64,000 nucleotides of DNA, taken from contig NZ_JAOPHT010000002.1 in NCBI RefSeq assembly GCF_025515305.1, forward strand, positions 248,001 through 312,000, read 5' to 3'. Below, piece by piece: positions 28,676-37,237 of the stretch. Positions within the stretch are counted from its first letter, which is position 1. Every line of letters starts with the position of its first letter. The stretch is from Roseicyclus sediminis (GTDB taxonomy: Bacteria; Pseudomonadota; Alphaproteobacteria; Rhodobacterales; Rhodobacteraceae). Below the pieces are notes generated by a model. It was given only the letters and a program-made list of their open reading frames with translations. It did no database searches and was not told where the DNA came from. A program made the translations under genes and the position numbers.

Positions 28676-29686
28676 ATGGATTTTCTCAACGCCATCGTGG
28701 CGCTCATGAATTTCGTCATCATCCCGGCGACGGCCTATGGCGCGCAGCTGGCGCTCGGCGCGCTCGGCGTCACGCTGATCTACGGAATCCTGCGTTTCTC
28801 GAACTTCGCCCACGGCGACACGATGGCCTTCGGGGCGATGGTGACGATCCTCGTGACCTGGGGCCTGCAGGCGGCGGGCATCACGCTCGGTCCCCTGCCC
28901 ACGGCGCTGCTCGCCCTGCCCTTCGGGATTCTCGCCACGGGCCTGCTCGTGCTCGGGACGGACAGGCTGGTCTACCGCTTCTACCGGCAGCAGAAGGCCA
29001 AGCCGATCATCTTCGTGATCGCCTCAATCGGGGTCATGTTCATCCTCAACGGCATCGTCCGTTTCATCATCGGTGTGGATGACCAGCGCTTTACCGACGG
29101 CGAACGGTTCATCATCTCGGCGCGCACCTTCCGCGACATGACCGGACTCGAGGAGGGACTGGCGTTCCGCACCACACAAGGCATCACCATCGTCGTGGTG
29201 CTGATCGCGGTGATCCTGCTGTTCTGGTTCCTCAACCGGACGCGCACCGGCAAGGCGATGCGGGCCTTTTCCGACAACGAGGACCTCGCGCTGTTGTCGG
29301 GCATCAATCCCGAGCGCGTGGTGATGATAACCTGGCTCATCGTTGCGGCGCTGGCCACCACGGCGGGCGTCCTTTACGGCCTCGACAAGAGCTTCAAGCC
29401 CTTCACCTACTTCCAGCTTCTGCTGCCGATCTTCGCGGCGGCCATCGTCGGCGGCCTGGGCAACCCGGTGGGCGCGATCCTCGGCGGCTTTCTCATCGCC
29501 TTCTCGGAGGTCGGGGTCACCTATGCGTTCCGCAAGGTGGTTGGCTACCTGGCACCCGGCGACTGGGAGCCCGAGGGCCTCCTTCAGCTGCTGTCGACCG
29601 ACTACAAGTTCGCGGTCAGCTTCGGCATCCTGCTGATCGTTCTCCTGTTCCGCCCGACCGGGATCATGAAAGGCAAATCGGTATGA
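28676..29686 (+). CDS. livH: ABC transporter permease, LivH type
   Basis: 336 residues with about eight to nine membrane segments. The LivH pattern appears in ALGVTLIYGILRFSNFAHGDTMAFGAM near the N terminus. It also appears in the cytoplasmic coupling loop GKAMRAFSDNEDLALLSGINPERVV and in AAAIVGGLGNPVGAILGGFLIA. It starts just after the second small secreted protein gene and overlaps livM by 4 bases. It forms half of the membrane channel. Confidence 0.92.
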   Translation: MDFLNAIVALMNFVIIPATAYGAQLALGALGVTLIYGILRFSNFAHGDTMAFGAMVTILVTWGLQAAGITLGPLPTALLALPFGILATGLLVLGTDRLVYRFYRQQKAKPIIFVIASIGVMFILNGIVRFIIGVDDQRFTDGERFIISARTFRDMTGLEEGLAFRTTQGITIVVVLIAVILLFWFLNRTRTGKAMRAFSDNEDLALLSGINPERVVMITWLIVAALATTAGVLYGLDKSFKPFTYFQLLLPIFAAAIVGGLGNPVGAILGGFLIAFSEVGVTYAFRKVVGYLAPGDWEPEGLLQLLSTDYKFAVSFGILLIVLLFRPTGIMKGKSV

Positions 29687-30993
29687 CGCGGCAAGTCGAC
29701 ATGCGGGCCATCGCCCTTTTCGCGCTCGTCGCCCTTCTCTTCATCGGCACGGGCTTCGCGCAGTCGTGGAACACGGCGCTGACGATCTTCAACATGGGTC
29801 TCGTGTCCGCCATCATGGCGCTCGGCGTGAACATGCAGTGGGGCTACGCGGGCCTTTTCAATGTCGGCATCATGGGCTTCGTCGCGCTTGGCGGTCTCGC
29901 CGCCGTGCTGGTGTCCATGCCGCCCGTGGAGGAGGCCTGGGCCGCTGGCGGTATCCGCGTGCTGCTCGGCCTCGTCCTCGGGGCCGCGACCATCGTCGCC
30001 GCGATCCTCGCGTGGTCGCGTCTGCCGAAGGGACGGCTCAGGGTGCTTGTGATGATCGCGATCCTGGTCGGCGGCTTCTTCATCTACCGCGAGGTGTTCG
30101 ACGGGGGCGTGTCCGCCATCGAGGCGGTCAACCCCGCCTCCACGGGCTACCTCGGTGGCCTCGGCCTGCCCGTCATCCTGGCGTGGCCCGTCGGCGGCCT
30201 GCTTGCGGCCGGCGCGGCCTGGATCATCGGCAAGACCGCGCTGGGGCTGCGCTCGGACTACCTCGCCATCGCGACGCTGGGGATTTCCGAGATCATCATC
30301 GCGATCCTCAAGAACGAGGACTGGCTCGCACGGGGCGTGAAAAACGTGACGGGCGTGCCCCGCCCGGTTCCCTACGAAGTCGATCTGCAACGATCCGAGA
30401 GTTTCCTGGGCCTTGCCGACAGGATGGGCGTCGACCCCGTCACCTTCTCCTCGATCACGGTGAAACTGTCCTACGCCGCGCTGTTCCTGGTCGTGCTTCT
30501 CGGTCTGATCTGGCTGTCGGAGAAGGCACTGAATTCGCCCTGGGGCCGGATGATGCGCGCGATCCGCGACAACGAGACGGCGGCCGAGGCCATGGGCAAG
30601 GACGTGAAGGCCCGGCACCTGCAGATCTTCATCCTCGGCTCCGCCGTCTGCGGGCTTGCGGGCGCGATGATGACGACGCTCGACAGCCAGCTCGTCCCCG
30701 GCACCTACCAGCCGCTTCGCTTCACCTTCCTCATCTGGGTCATGGTGATCGTCGGCGGGTCGGGCAACAACTGGGGCGCGGTGCTGGGCGGGTTCCTGAT
30801 CTGGTGGCTCTGGATCATGGTCGAGCCACTGGGCCTCGGACTGATGCAGATGATCACGTCGGGCATGGCCGAAGGCTCGTGGCTGCGGGCGCACCTGATC
30901 GACTCGGCCGCCTACATGCGGCTCTTCACGATGGGGCTGGTCCTGCTTCTGGTGCTGCGGTTCAGCCCCCGGGGCCTCATCCCCGAGCGGTGA
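29683..30993 (+). CDS. livM: ABC transporter permease, LivM type
   Basis: 436 residues. The N-terminal part has several membrane segments (ALFALVALLFIGTGFA and beyond) and MGLVSAIMALGVNMQWGYAGLFNVGIMGF, the LivM signature. The core has LGLRSDYLAIATLGISEII, the coupling loop GRMMRAIRDNETAAEAMGKDV and IVGGSGNNWGAVLGGFLIW. It is longer than the usual 300-350 residues because of an extra loop and membrane region around residues 95-160. It is the last gene of the transporter operon and converges on an enoyl-CoA hydratase gene. Confidence 0.9.
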   Translation: MTRQVDMRAIALFALVALLFIGTGFAQSWNTALTIFNMGLVSAIMALGVNMQWGYAGLFNVGIMGFVALGGLAAVLVSMPPVEEAWAAGGIRVLLGLVLGAATIVAAILAWSRLPKGRLRVLVMIAILVGGFFIYREVFDGGVSAIEAVNPASTGYLGGLGLPVILAWPVGGLLAAGAAWIIGKTALGLRSDYLAIATLGISEIIIAILKNEDWLARGVKNVTGVPRPVPYEVDLQRSESFLGLADRMGVDPVTFSSITVKLSYAALFLVVLLGLIWLSEKALNSPWGRMMRAIRDNETAAEAMGKDVKARHLQIFILGSAVCGLAGAMMTTLDSQLVPGTYQPLRFTFLIWVMVIVGGSGNNWGAVLGGFLIWWLWIMVEPLGLGLMQMITSGMAEGSWLRAHLIDSAAYMRLFTMGLVLLLVLRFSPRGLIPER

Positions 30994-31047
30994 ACGGGCG
31001 ATGGTGGACGAGCCAGCGCAGCGGCGGTCGGCTCGTCCCGGTTACCC

Positions 31048-31830
31048 TCAGCGGCCTTCGAAGACGGGCGCGCGCTTCTCGATGAAGGCCATGACGCCTT
31101 CCTTGAAGTCGCGGGTGTTGCCGCACTGGCCCTGAAGCTGGCCCTCGAGCAGCAATTGCTCCTGCAGAGAGTTGCCGAAGCTTGCCTGCAACGCCGTCTT
31201 GATCCGCTTGTAGGCCTCGGTCGGGCCATGGGCGAGATGCGCGGCGCGTCCGCGCCAGACCGTCTCGAACTCCTCGTCCGCGACCGCCTCCCAGATCATG
31301 CCCCAGGACGCGGCCTGCTCGGCGGTGATCTTGTCGGCGAAAAGGGAGGCGCCCATCGCGCGCGCCAGCCCAACCTGCCGAGGCAGCGCCCATGTGCCGC
31401 CCGCGTCGGGGATAAGGCCGATCCGGCTGAAGGCCTGGATGAAACTCGCCGATTGCGCCGCGATCACCACGTCACAGACCAACGCGAGGTTCGCGCCCGC
31501 GCCCGCCGCGGTTCCGTTCACGGCGGCGATGACCGGAACCGGGCAATCCACGACCGCGGTCAGCATCGGGATGTACTCGTCCCGGAGCGTGCGTTCGAGG
31601 TTGATCGAGCCCACGTTCGCCCGGTCGCCGAGGTCCTGCCCCGAGCAGAAGGCACGCCCCTCGCCCGTCAGGACGACGACCCGCGCCGAGGCTCCGGCGG
31701 TGCCGACCGCATGGGTGATCTCGGCCCGCATCTGGGTGTTGAGCGCGTTCATCACCTCCGGCCGGCGGAGCGTGATGACCGTGACGCCATCGGCGTCCTC
31801 GCGGGTGATCGTCTGGTAGTCCATGGGCAT
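31048..31830 (-). CDS. Enoyl-CoA hydratase/isomerase family protein, PaaG-like
   Basis: 260 residues of the crotonase superfamily. The oxyanion-hole segments are VVLTGEGRAFCSGQDLGD and AVNGTAAGAGANLALVCDVVIAAQSASF. The second catalytic stretch, FSRIGLIPDAGGTWALPRQVG, has Asp in the position used by isomerases such as PaaG, rather than the Glu of classical hydratases. The C terminus EGVMAFIEKRAPVFEGR is typical. GGGAG lies 6 bases before ATG 31830. No other paa gene is present, so the precise substrate is open. Confidence 0.85.
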   Translation of the reverse strand: MPMDYQTITREDADGVTVITLRRPEVMNALNTQMRAEITHAVGTAGASARVVVLTGEGRAFCSGQDLGDRANVGSINLERTLRDEYIPMLTAVVDCPVPVIAAVNGTAAGAGANLALVCDVVIAAQSASFIQAFSRIGLIPDAGGTWALPRQVGLARAMGASLFADKITAEQAASWGMIWEAVADEEFETVWRGRAAHLAHGPTEAYKRIKTALQASFGNSLQEQLLLEGQLQGQCGNTRDFKEGVMAFIEKRAPVFEGR

Positions 31831-31900
31831 CGTTGCTCCCTTCCGGTTCCGGTCGGGAGACTAGCAGAGCGGCGCGGGAGGAAAACCTCCCGACGCTGCG

Positions 31901-32359
31901 TCACTCGCGCAGGATTTCCTTCAGCCGCGCGGCCTCGTCCTCGTTGAGGGCAACCTCGGTCGGGGCGGGCGCGCCCGCGCGGCGGCGGATGTAGACGACC
32001 GACAGGCCGAGACCCAGCAGAAGCAGCACCGGTGCAGCCAGCCAGAGCGCGATGGTCGAGCCGCGCATCGGCGGGCTGAGCAGGACGTATTCGCCGTAGC
32101 GATCCACGATGTAGGCGACGACTTCCTCGTCGCTGTCGCCCTGCACCAGCCTGTCGCGCACGAGAAGGCGCAGCTCGCGGGCAAGTTCGGCATGCGATTC
32201 GTCGATCGACTCGTTGCGGCAGACGATGCAGCGCAGCCCGGCGGAGATGTCGCGCGCGCGTTCCTCCATCACGGGATCGGGCAGCACTTCGTCCGGCTGC
32301 ACCGCCACGGCCGGGAAGGCCAGCATGAGCGACAGGATAAGGGCAGCGAGGACCCTCAT
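31901..32359 (-). CDS. ccmH: Cytochrome c maturation protein CcmH
   Basis: 152 residues with a Sec signal (LAALILSLMLAFPAVAVQP). The heme-ligation thiol motif is LRCIVCRNESIDESHAELARELR, and the C-terminal membrane helix is IALWLAAPVLLLLGLGLSVVYIRRR. It corresponds to the N-terminal CcmH/CcmL module that reduces apocytochrome c CxxCH thiols. It overlaps ccmF by 4 bases (ATGA) on the same strand. Confidence 0.93.
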   Translation of the reverse strand: MRVLAALILSLMLAFPAVAVQPDEVLPDPVMEERARDISAGLRCIVCRNESIDESHAELARELRLLVRDRLVQGDSDEEVVAYIVDRYGEYVLLSPPMRGSTIALWLAAPVLLLLGLGLSVVYIRRRAGAPAPTEVALNEDEAARLKEILRE

Positions 32360-34341
32360 TCCGCCGGAACCCCCTCGGTCGGGGTGGTGCGTGCCGCGCC
32401 TGCGGCCACGCGATACCGCCGGTCCGACAGCGAGAAGAAGCCGCCGAGCGCCATGATGATCGTCCCGCCCCAGATCCAGTTCGCGAAGGGCTTGATCCAG
32501 GTCCGGACGGCCCAGCCGCCGTTGTCCTGCGGATCGCCGAGCGTCACGTAGACATCACGGGTGAAGCCGTTGTTGATCCCGGCTTCCGTCGTGGGCATGC
32601 CGGCAACCGGGTAGATCCGTCGCTCGGGATGCATTTCGGAGACAAGGCGCCCCGTCTCGATTTCGCGCACGGCGACGGTGGCCGTGGTCGAGATGTAGTT
32701 GGGGCCGCGGACGTTCTCGTCCACCCGGACGAGTTCGATCTCGTAGGCGCCGACCTGGTAGGGTTCACCGATTTGCGCCACGCGGATATCCTCGACCTGG
32801 TAGCCGGTCAGGGTCACGATGCCGAACATGGTGATGCCGACGCCGGCATGGGCGATGGTCTTGCCCCAGTCTGCACGCGGCAGCCGCGTCAGCCGGCCAA
32901 GCCGGTAACCGATCCCGCCGCGGCCGGTGCGCGACCAGATATCGACGGCAGCGCCCGCGACAAGCCATGTCGACAGCGCGACGCCGATCGGCGCAAGCGC
33001 GGAATGGCCGGTGAACATCGCCCAGGCCAGAAGCCCGGTGGCGAGCGCCAGAACCATCGCAGGCACCAGGGCGCGCACGGCCTTGCCGAGGCTCGCCCGC
33101 TTCCACGGAAGCATCGCGCCGATGGGAAGCGCCACGGCAAGCGCGAAGACGAAGGGCGTGAAGGCGGCGTTGAAGAAGGGCGGCCCGACCGACAGCGTAC
33201 GGTCGAAGAACATCTCGGCGATCAGCGGCCAGATCGTGCCGATGAAGACGACGAACGTCGACACGGCCAGAAGCAGGTTGTTCACCACGAGGCCCGACTC
33301 GCGGCTGACGGTCGCGAAGACGCCCTTGGCCTCCATCGCGCCCGCCCTGAGCGCGAAGAGAAGCAGAGCGCCGCCCATGAAGAAACCGAGAATCATCAGG
33401 ATGAAGACCCCCCGCTCGGGGTCGTTGGCGAAGGCGTGCACGGACGTCAGCACGCCCGAGCGCACGATGAAGGTGCCGATGAGCGAAAAGCCGAAGGCGA
33501 GGATCGCCAGCAGGATCGACCAGGATTTCAGCGCCTCGCGCTTTTCCACCACGATGGCCGAGTGCAGCAGCGCGGCAGCGATCAGCCAGGGCATGAAGGA
33601 CGCGTTTTCGACCGGATCCCAGAACCAGAAGCCGCCCCAGCCAAGCTCGTAATAGGCCCACCAGGACCCCAGGCCGATGCCGATGGTCAGAAAGACCCAC
33701 GCCGCCAGCGTCCATGGCCGGACCCAGCGGCCCCAAGCGGCATCGACGCGCCCCTCGATCAGCGCCGCCACGGCGAAGGAGAACGCCATCGAGAGGCCGA
33801 CGTAGCCGAGGTAGAGGAACGGCGGATGGAAGGCGAGGCCCGGATCCTGCAGGAGCGGGTTGAGATCCTGCCCGTCGAAGGGCGGTGTGCCGACCCGCAG
33901 GAACGGGTTCGACGTGAACAGGATGAAGGCGAAGAAGGCCGCCGCGACCGAAGACTGCACCGCAAGCACCCGCGCCTTGAGGGTGGGCGGCAGGTTGCCT
34001 CCGAACCAGGCGGCGCAGGCCCCGAACAGCGTGAGGATCAGCACCCACAGCAGGAGCGATCCCTCGTGGTTCCCCCAGACCCCCGTGACCTTGTAGAGCA
34101 TCGGCTTCAGCGTGTGCGAATTCGCGATCACGAGGCTGAGCGAGAAGTCCGAGGTCACGAAGGCGTAGGTCAACGCCCCGAAACTGAACGCCGTCAGCAG
34201 GAACTGCGTCGTCGCGGCGGGTTCGGCCACGGCCATCCAGCCGGGGCGGTTCTGATGCGCGCCGATGAGCGGCACGATCATCTGGAAGACCGCCACCATG
34301 AAGGCGAGGATCAACGCGAAGTGTCCGAGTTCTACGATCAT
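32356..34341 (-). CDS. ccmF: Cytochrome c heme lyase subunit CcmF
   Basis: 661 residues with about 14 membrane segments. The tryptophan-rich heme-handling motif is WGGFWFWDPVENASFMPWL; the conserved VWGNHEGSLLLWVLILTLFG precedes it, and the long periplasmic loop near the C terminus has EIELVRVDENVRGPNYISTTATVAV. CcmF attaches heme from CcmE to apocytochromes together with CcmH, encoded immediately downstream. I chose ATG 34341 (IVELGHFALILAFMVA). ccmE and ccmABC are not in the window. PuuD in this window is one plausible client. Confidence 0.95.
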   Translation of the reverse strand: MIVELGHFALILAFMVAVFQMIVPLIGAHQNRPGWMAVAEPAATTQFLLTAFSFGALTYAFVTSDFSLSLVIANSHTLKPMLYKVTGVWGNHEGSLLLWVLILTLFGACAAWFGGNLPPTLKARVLAVQSSVAAAFFAFILFTSNPFLRVGTPPFDGQDLNPLLQDPGLAFHPPFLYLGYVGLSMAFSFAVAALIEGRVDAAWGRWVRPWTLAAWVFLTIGIGLGSWWAYYELGWGGFWFWDPVENASFMPWLIAAALLHSAIVVEKREALKSWSILLAILAFGFSLIGTFIVRSGVLTSVHAFANDPERGVFILMILGFFMGGALLLFALRAGAMEAKGVFATVSRESGLVVNNLLLAVSTFVVFIGTIWPLIAEMFFDRTLSVGPPFFNAAFTPFVFALAVALPIGAMLPWKRASLGKAVRALVPAMVLALATGLLAWAMFTGHSALAPIGVALSTWLVAGAAVDIWSRTGRGGIGYRLGRLTRLPRADWGKTIAHAGVGITMFGIVTLTGYQVEDIRVAQIGEPYQVGAYEIELVRVDENVRGPNYISTTATVAVREIETGRLVSEMHPERRIYPVAGMPTTEAGINNGFTRDVYVTLGDPQDNGGWAVRTWIKPFANWIWGGTIIMALGGFFSLSDRRYRVAAGAARTTPTEGVPAE

Positions 34342-34451
34342 GACGTGTACTCTAGGCTTCTGGTGTCGGCGGGCCAAGTGGATGCGTCAGTGCGGCGCAT
34401 CGAAAGTCACTATGTCGTGAACGCCCGCCCACCGGGTGGTGGCAAATGCCC

Positions 34452-35999
34452 TCAGCGGCCTCGGAAAAGGCCGCCGAGAACGCCCCGCACCATCGCCTGC
34501 CCCGACTTGGTGCCAAGCTGCCGAGCGAAGCTTTTGGCGAAGGTGGTGGCGATGCTGTCGGACCGCGAAGAGCTGGTGCGCGTGGACGAGCGATCCACGC
34601 CCGTTCCGGTATAGCGGCGCGCGGCCTTGAATTCGCGCTCTTCCTCCGCCTTGGCCTCGGTCTCGGCGCGTTCGGCTTCTTCCGCTTCCCGCGCGGCCTC
34701 CTCGGCGCGGGCGCGCAGGATCTCGAAGGCGCTCTCGCGGTCGACGCTTGTCTCGTATTTCCCGACCAGCGGCGACATCCCCATCAGGGCCGCACGCGTC
34801 GCGTCGGCCAGTGGCCCCAGCTGGGACGAGGGTGGGCGAATGAGCGTGCGTTGGGCCACGCCGGGGACGCCCTTCTTCTCCAGCATCGAGGTCACGGCCT
34901 CGCCCACGCCCACCTCGCGGATCGCGTCCTCGATGTCGAAATCGGGGTTCGTGCGGTAGTTCTGCGCCGCCTGCCTCAGGTCGCGCTGGTCCTTCGCGGT
35001 GAAGGCCCTGAGCGCGTGCTGCACGCGGTTGCCGAGCTGGCCCAGCACGTCCTCGGGCACGTCGGCGGGGTTCTGCGTGACGAAATAGACGCCGACCCCC
35101 TTGGATCGGATCAGGCGGGCCACCTGCTCCACCTTGTCGACCAGCGCCTTGGGGGCGTCGTCGAACAGCAGATGCGCCTCGTCGAAGAAGAACACGAGCT
35201 TCGGTTTGTCGGGATCGCCCACCTCGGGCAGCGTCTCGAACAGTTCGGAAAGAAGCCACAGCAGGAACGTCGCGTAGAGCCGGGGCGACTGCATCAACGT
35301 GTCGGCGGCCAGGATGTTGATCCGCCCAAGCCCTTCCGCGTCGGTGAGAAACAGGTCCGACAGCTCCAGCGCCGGTTCCCCGAAGAGCCTGTCGCCCCCC
35401 TGCCCCTCCAGCACCAGAAGCCGCCTCTGGATCGCGCCGATCGAGGCGGGCGAGACATTGCCATAGCGCAGCGACAGATCCTGGCGGTTTTCGCCCACCC
35501 AGACCAGAAGCGCCTGGAGATCCTTGAGGTCGAGGAGGCCGAGGCCCTGTTCGTCCGCGACGCGGAAGGCGATGTTGAGCACACCCTCCTGCGCCTCGGT
35601 CAGTTCCAGAAGGCGCGACAGCAGGAGCGGCCCCATCTCGGAGACGGTGGTGCGCACCGGGTGCCCCTTCTGGCCGAAGAGATCCCAGAACGTCACCGGA
35701 AAGGCGCGGTAAGAATAGTCGGCAAATCCGATCTTCGCCGCCCGTTCCGTGAAGGCGCCGTGAAGCTTGAAATCCGGGCTTCCCGACGCGCCGAGGCCGG
35801 AAAGATCACCCTTCACGTCCGACAGGATCACCGGAACGCCGTTGGCCGAAAAGCTCTCGGCGAGGATCTGGAGCGTCACGGTCTTGCCGGTCCCGGTGGC
35901 GCCCGCGATCAGCCCGTGACGGTTGGCGTATTTCAGGAGCAGTTCCTGAGGCGCGCCATACTCGGCGCCGCCCCCGCCGATGAAAATCCCTTCGTCCAT
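34452..35999 (-). CDS. HerA-like ATPase (DUF853, YjgR family)
   Basis: 515 residues. Walker A is [19 protein letters not shown] (about residues 37-55), Walker B is [20 protein letters not shown], and a sensor-like [30 protein letters not shown] follows. The C-terminal third has a highly charged Ala/Glu/Arg coiled region ([28 protein letters not shown]), then a Ser/Thr/Arg-rich tail. The family is related to HerA/FtsK hexameric motors but its function is unknown. Long upstream readings from the intergenic region are unlikely. GAGGGGG lies 10 bases before the ATG. Confidence 0.9.
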   Translation of the reverse strand: MDEGIFIGGGGAEYGAPQELLLKYANRHGLIAGATGTGKTVTLQILAESFSANGVPVILSDVKGDLSGLGASGSPDFKLHGAFTERAAKIGFADYSYRAFPVTFWDLFGQKGHPVRTTVSEMGPLLLSRLLELTEAQEGVLNIAFRVADEQGLGLLDLKDLQALLVWVGENRQDLSLRYGNVSPASIGAIQRRLLVLEGQGGDRLFGEPALELSDLFLTDAEGLGRINILAADTLMQSPRLYATFLLWLLSELFETLPEVGDPDKPKLVFFFDEAHLLFDDAPKALVDKVEQVARLIRSKGVGVYFVTQNPADVPEDVLGQLGNRVQHALRAFTAKDQRDLRQAAQNYRTNPDFDIEDAIREVGVGEAVTSMLEKKGVPGVAQRTLIRPPSSQLGPLADATRAALMGMSPLVGKYETSVDRESAFEILRARAEEAAREAEEAERAETEAKAEEEREFKAARRYTGTGVDRSSTRTSSSRSDSIATTFAKSFARQLGTKSGQAMVRGVLGGLFRGR

Positions 36000-36069
36000 G
36001 ACGTTTTCCCGCCCCCTCGTGATTGGCGCCCCGATACGCGCGGGCGCGGTCCGGGCACGAAAATACAAT

Positions 36070-36180
36070 CTTAATGTTTCTGCGCCAGTCTGTGTTTCGG
36101 TTCCGGCACTTCTGGCCGTCGGGACTGACTTCCTCCCTGTCGACTGGCCGCGTCCGCACACCACGGACGCGGCCTTTTTT
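36070..36180 (+). ncRNA. Candidate sRNA with CCUCCCUGU motif and intrinsic terminator
   Basis: The 3' part reads TTCCTCCCTGTCGACTGGCC, close to TACCTCCCTGTTGGACTTTGGCC in the 13.1-kb element. An 11-pair terminator GGCCGCGTCCG/CGGACGCGGCC (36146-36156/36164-36174, 7-base loop) and six T follow immediately. Upstream a CAGTC/GACTG stem (36086-36090/36123-36127) encloses a CGGC/GCCG hairpin. CCTCCC is at 36132-36137, between stem and terminator. The 5' end is uncertain: TACAAT at 36064 could be the -10, but no good -35 is visible. Confidence 0.5.
36146..36180 (+). terminator. Intrinsic terminator, 11-bp stem
   Basis: GGCCGCGTCCG and CGGACGCGGCC pair perfectly around a 7-base loop, followed by TTTTTT. 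It is oriented to end + strand transcription, although no + strand protein gene lies upstream between it and the HerA-like gene. That is the main argument for a small RNA here. Confidence 0.85.
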
Positions 36181-36253
36181 CGCTGACGAACCGGGGCCGG
36201 GGCCCGCTTCGAGACGCCCGCCGGACGCCCTTGCAAACGAAAGAAATTGGTCG

Positions 36254-36282
36254 TTGACGCACGGACCCGTCTGGCATAGCGT
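36254..36282 (+). promoter_or_regulatory. Sigma-70-type promoter
   Basis: TTGACG (36254-36259), exactly 17 bases, and TAGCGT (36277-36282). This is among the best vegetative promoter matches in the window. It would start transcription near 36289, in front of the twin-hairpin segment. Confidence 0.6.
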
Positions 36283-36288
36283 CCGTCC

Positions 36289-36356
36289 CAGAAAGTCGGC
36301 CAGTCCGACAGGGAGAGAAAAAATGCAAAGGGTCCGCTTGCCGGACCCTTTCGCTA
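36289..36356 (+). ncRNA. Candidate short RNA or leader with two hairpins
   Basis: Downstream of the promoter is a small stem GTCGG/CCGAC (36295-36309). Then comes GGGAGAGAAAAAATG and a perfect 10-pair hairpin AAAGGGTCCG/CGGACCCTTT (36327-36351, 5-base loop) followed by CGCTATTT. The U-tract is poor, so this could be an inefficient terminator, an attenuator ahead of the IalB gene, or the 3' end of a 70-base sRNA. An ATG at 36323 opens a 44-codon frame right into the hairpin, which I do not believe is a real gene. Confidence 0.4.
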
Positions 36357-36451
36357 TTTGGGCCGGCCACCTGCCGCGCGGCCGCACCGGCGGTCATTCG
36401 CCAGCGCCCCGCCGCACCTCGACCCGGTTGGTCTGCGTGGCCCAGTTTAGC

Positions 36452-36480
36452 CCCTGACACCGCGGGCGCTTCGTGGTAGC
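36452..36480 (+). promoter_or_regulatory. Promoter of the IalB-like gene
   Basis: CTGACA, a 17-base spacer and TAGCGA. It lies 46 bases before the ATG at 36527 and is suitably placed as its own promoter, downstream of the twin-hairpin unit. Confidence 0.5.
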
Positions 36481-36526
36481 GAACGGTCCACGACAACAGG
36501 CAAGGCCATCAGGAAGAGACTGACTC

Positions 36527-37174
36527 ATGCGGAAATTCATGCATCTTCTCCGTCCCATCGCCCTCACCGCCGCTGCCGCGACGCTGCCGTTCACGGCCAT
36601 CGCCCAGGATACGGCGACAGAACGCGAGCCCGGCGAACCCTACGTGGCGGAGGTCTTCTCCGACTGGGAACTGCGCTGCATCACCGCCGCCGAGGCGGAT
36701 CAGCCCGAACGCTGCGAGATGTTCCAGCTGCTTCTGGACGACCAGGACAACCCCGTGGCCGTCTTCCGTGTCTCCGTGCCCATGGTCCCGGCCGAGGATC
36801 AGGTCGCCGAGATCTCCATCGTCACGCCGCTCGAAACCCTGCTGGCGCCGGGTCTCCGGCTCCGGATCGACGACGGCGAGGCGGCGGGCATCCGCTACAC
36901 GCTCTGCGAGCCCACGGGTTGCCTCGCGCGGGTGCCGCTGTCGAACGATAACGTCGAAGCCTTCAAGGCCGGCGGCGACGCCTTCCTCGAGATCCTCGCG
37001 CTGGTGCGCGGCGATCTGGGCGAGATCGGCGGCATTCCGATCCAGCTGACGGCATCGCTTCGCGGCTTCACCGCCGCCTACGACGCGCTGCAGGAAAGCC
37101 ACGTCGCCTTTGCCGAACTCGTCGCCCAGCTTCAGGCCGAAGCGGCCGCCGCGAGCGAAGGCGCGACCGAGTAA
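36527..37174 (+). CDS. Invasion-associated locus B (IalB) family protein
   Basis: 215 residues with a Sec signal (LLRPIALTAAAATLPFTAIAQD). The IalB domain shows in YVAEVFSDWELRCI near residue 40, CEMFQLLLDDQDNPVAVFRVSV, TPLETLLAPGLRLRIDDGEA and the paired-Cys CEPTGCLARVPLSNDNVEAFKAGG. It is periplasmic. The family was named in Bartonella but is widespread in non-pathogenic alphaproteobacteria, where its function is unclear. It is monocistronic, with its own promoter and terminator. Confidence 0.88.
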   Translation: MRKFMHLLRPIALTAAAATLPFTAIAQDTATEREPGEPYVAEVFSDWELRCITAAEADQPERCEMFQLLLDDQDNPVAVFRVSVPMVPAEDQVAEISIVTPLETLLAPGLRLRIDDGEAAGIRYTLCEPTGCLARVPLSNDNVEAFKAGGDAFLEILALVRGDLGEIGGIPIQLTASLRGFTAAYDALQESHVAFAELVAQLQAEAAAASEGATE

Positions 37175-37196
37175 CGCGATCCACATTGCACGGACG

Positions 37197-37223
37197 CGGC
37201 CCGCCCCGGTGGCGGGCCGTTTT
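37197..37223 (+). terminator. Intrinsic terminator after the IalB-like gene
   Basis: A perfect 9-pair stem CGGCCCGCC/GGCGGGCCG with a 5-base loop followed by TTTT. It lies 22 bases past the stop and just before the convergent KAS gene. Confidence 0.8.
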
Positions 37224-37237
37224 CGTTCCGGGAGGCG

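Larger units (their letters stand above)
36000..36526. other. 527-base intergenic region with two RNA-like units and a promoter
   Basis: This is the longest gene-free stretch. It lies between the HerA-like gene (-) and the IalB gene (+). It holds, in order on the + strand: a -10-like TACAAT (36064-36069), a structured segment with CCTCCC ending in an intrinsic terminator at 36180, a clean sigma-70 promoter at 36254-36282, two hairpins to 36356, and a further promoter at 36452-36480. I see no convincing protein-coding gene in it. Confidence 0.6.

Noticed and set aside
30994-31047. Inverted repeat GACGAGCC/GGCTCGTC between livM and the enoyl-CoA hydratase gene as a terminator
   Set aside because: The loop is 15 bases and there is no T-run on either side, so it is too weak to call.
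34342-34451. A ccmE or other ccm gene upstream of ccmF
   Set aside because: Only 110 bases separate ccmF from the HerA-like gene; there is no coding potential and no CcmE motif.
36323-36457. A 44-codon frame with GGGAGAGAAAAA upstream of its ATG
   Set aside because: The coding part runs straight through a 10-pair hairpin, and the peptide (Arg/Pro-rich) has no sign of selection. The segment is better explained as RNA structure.
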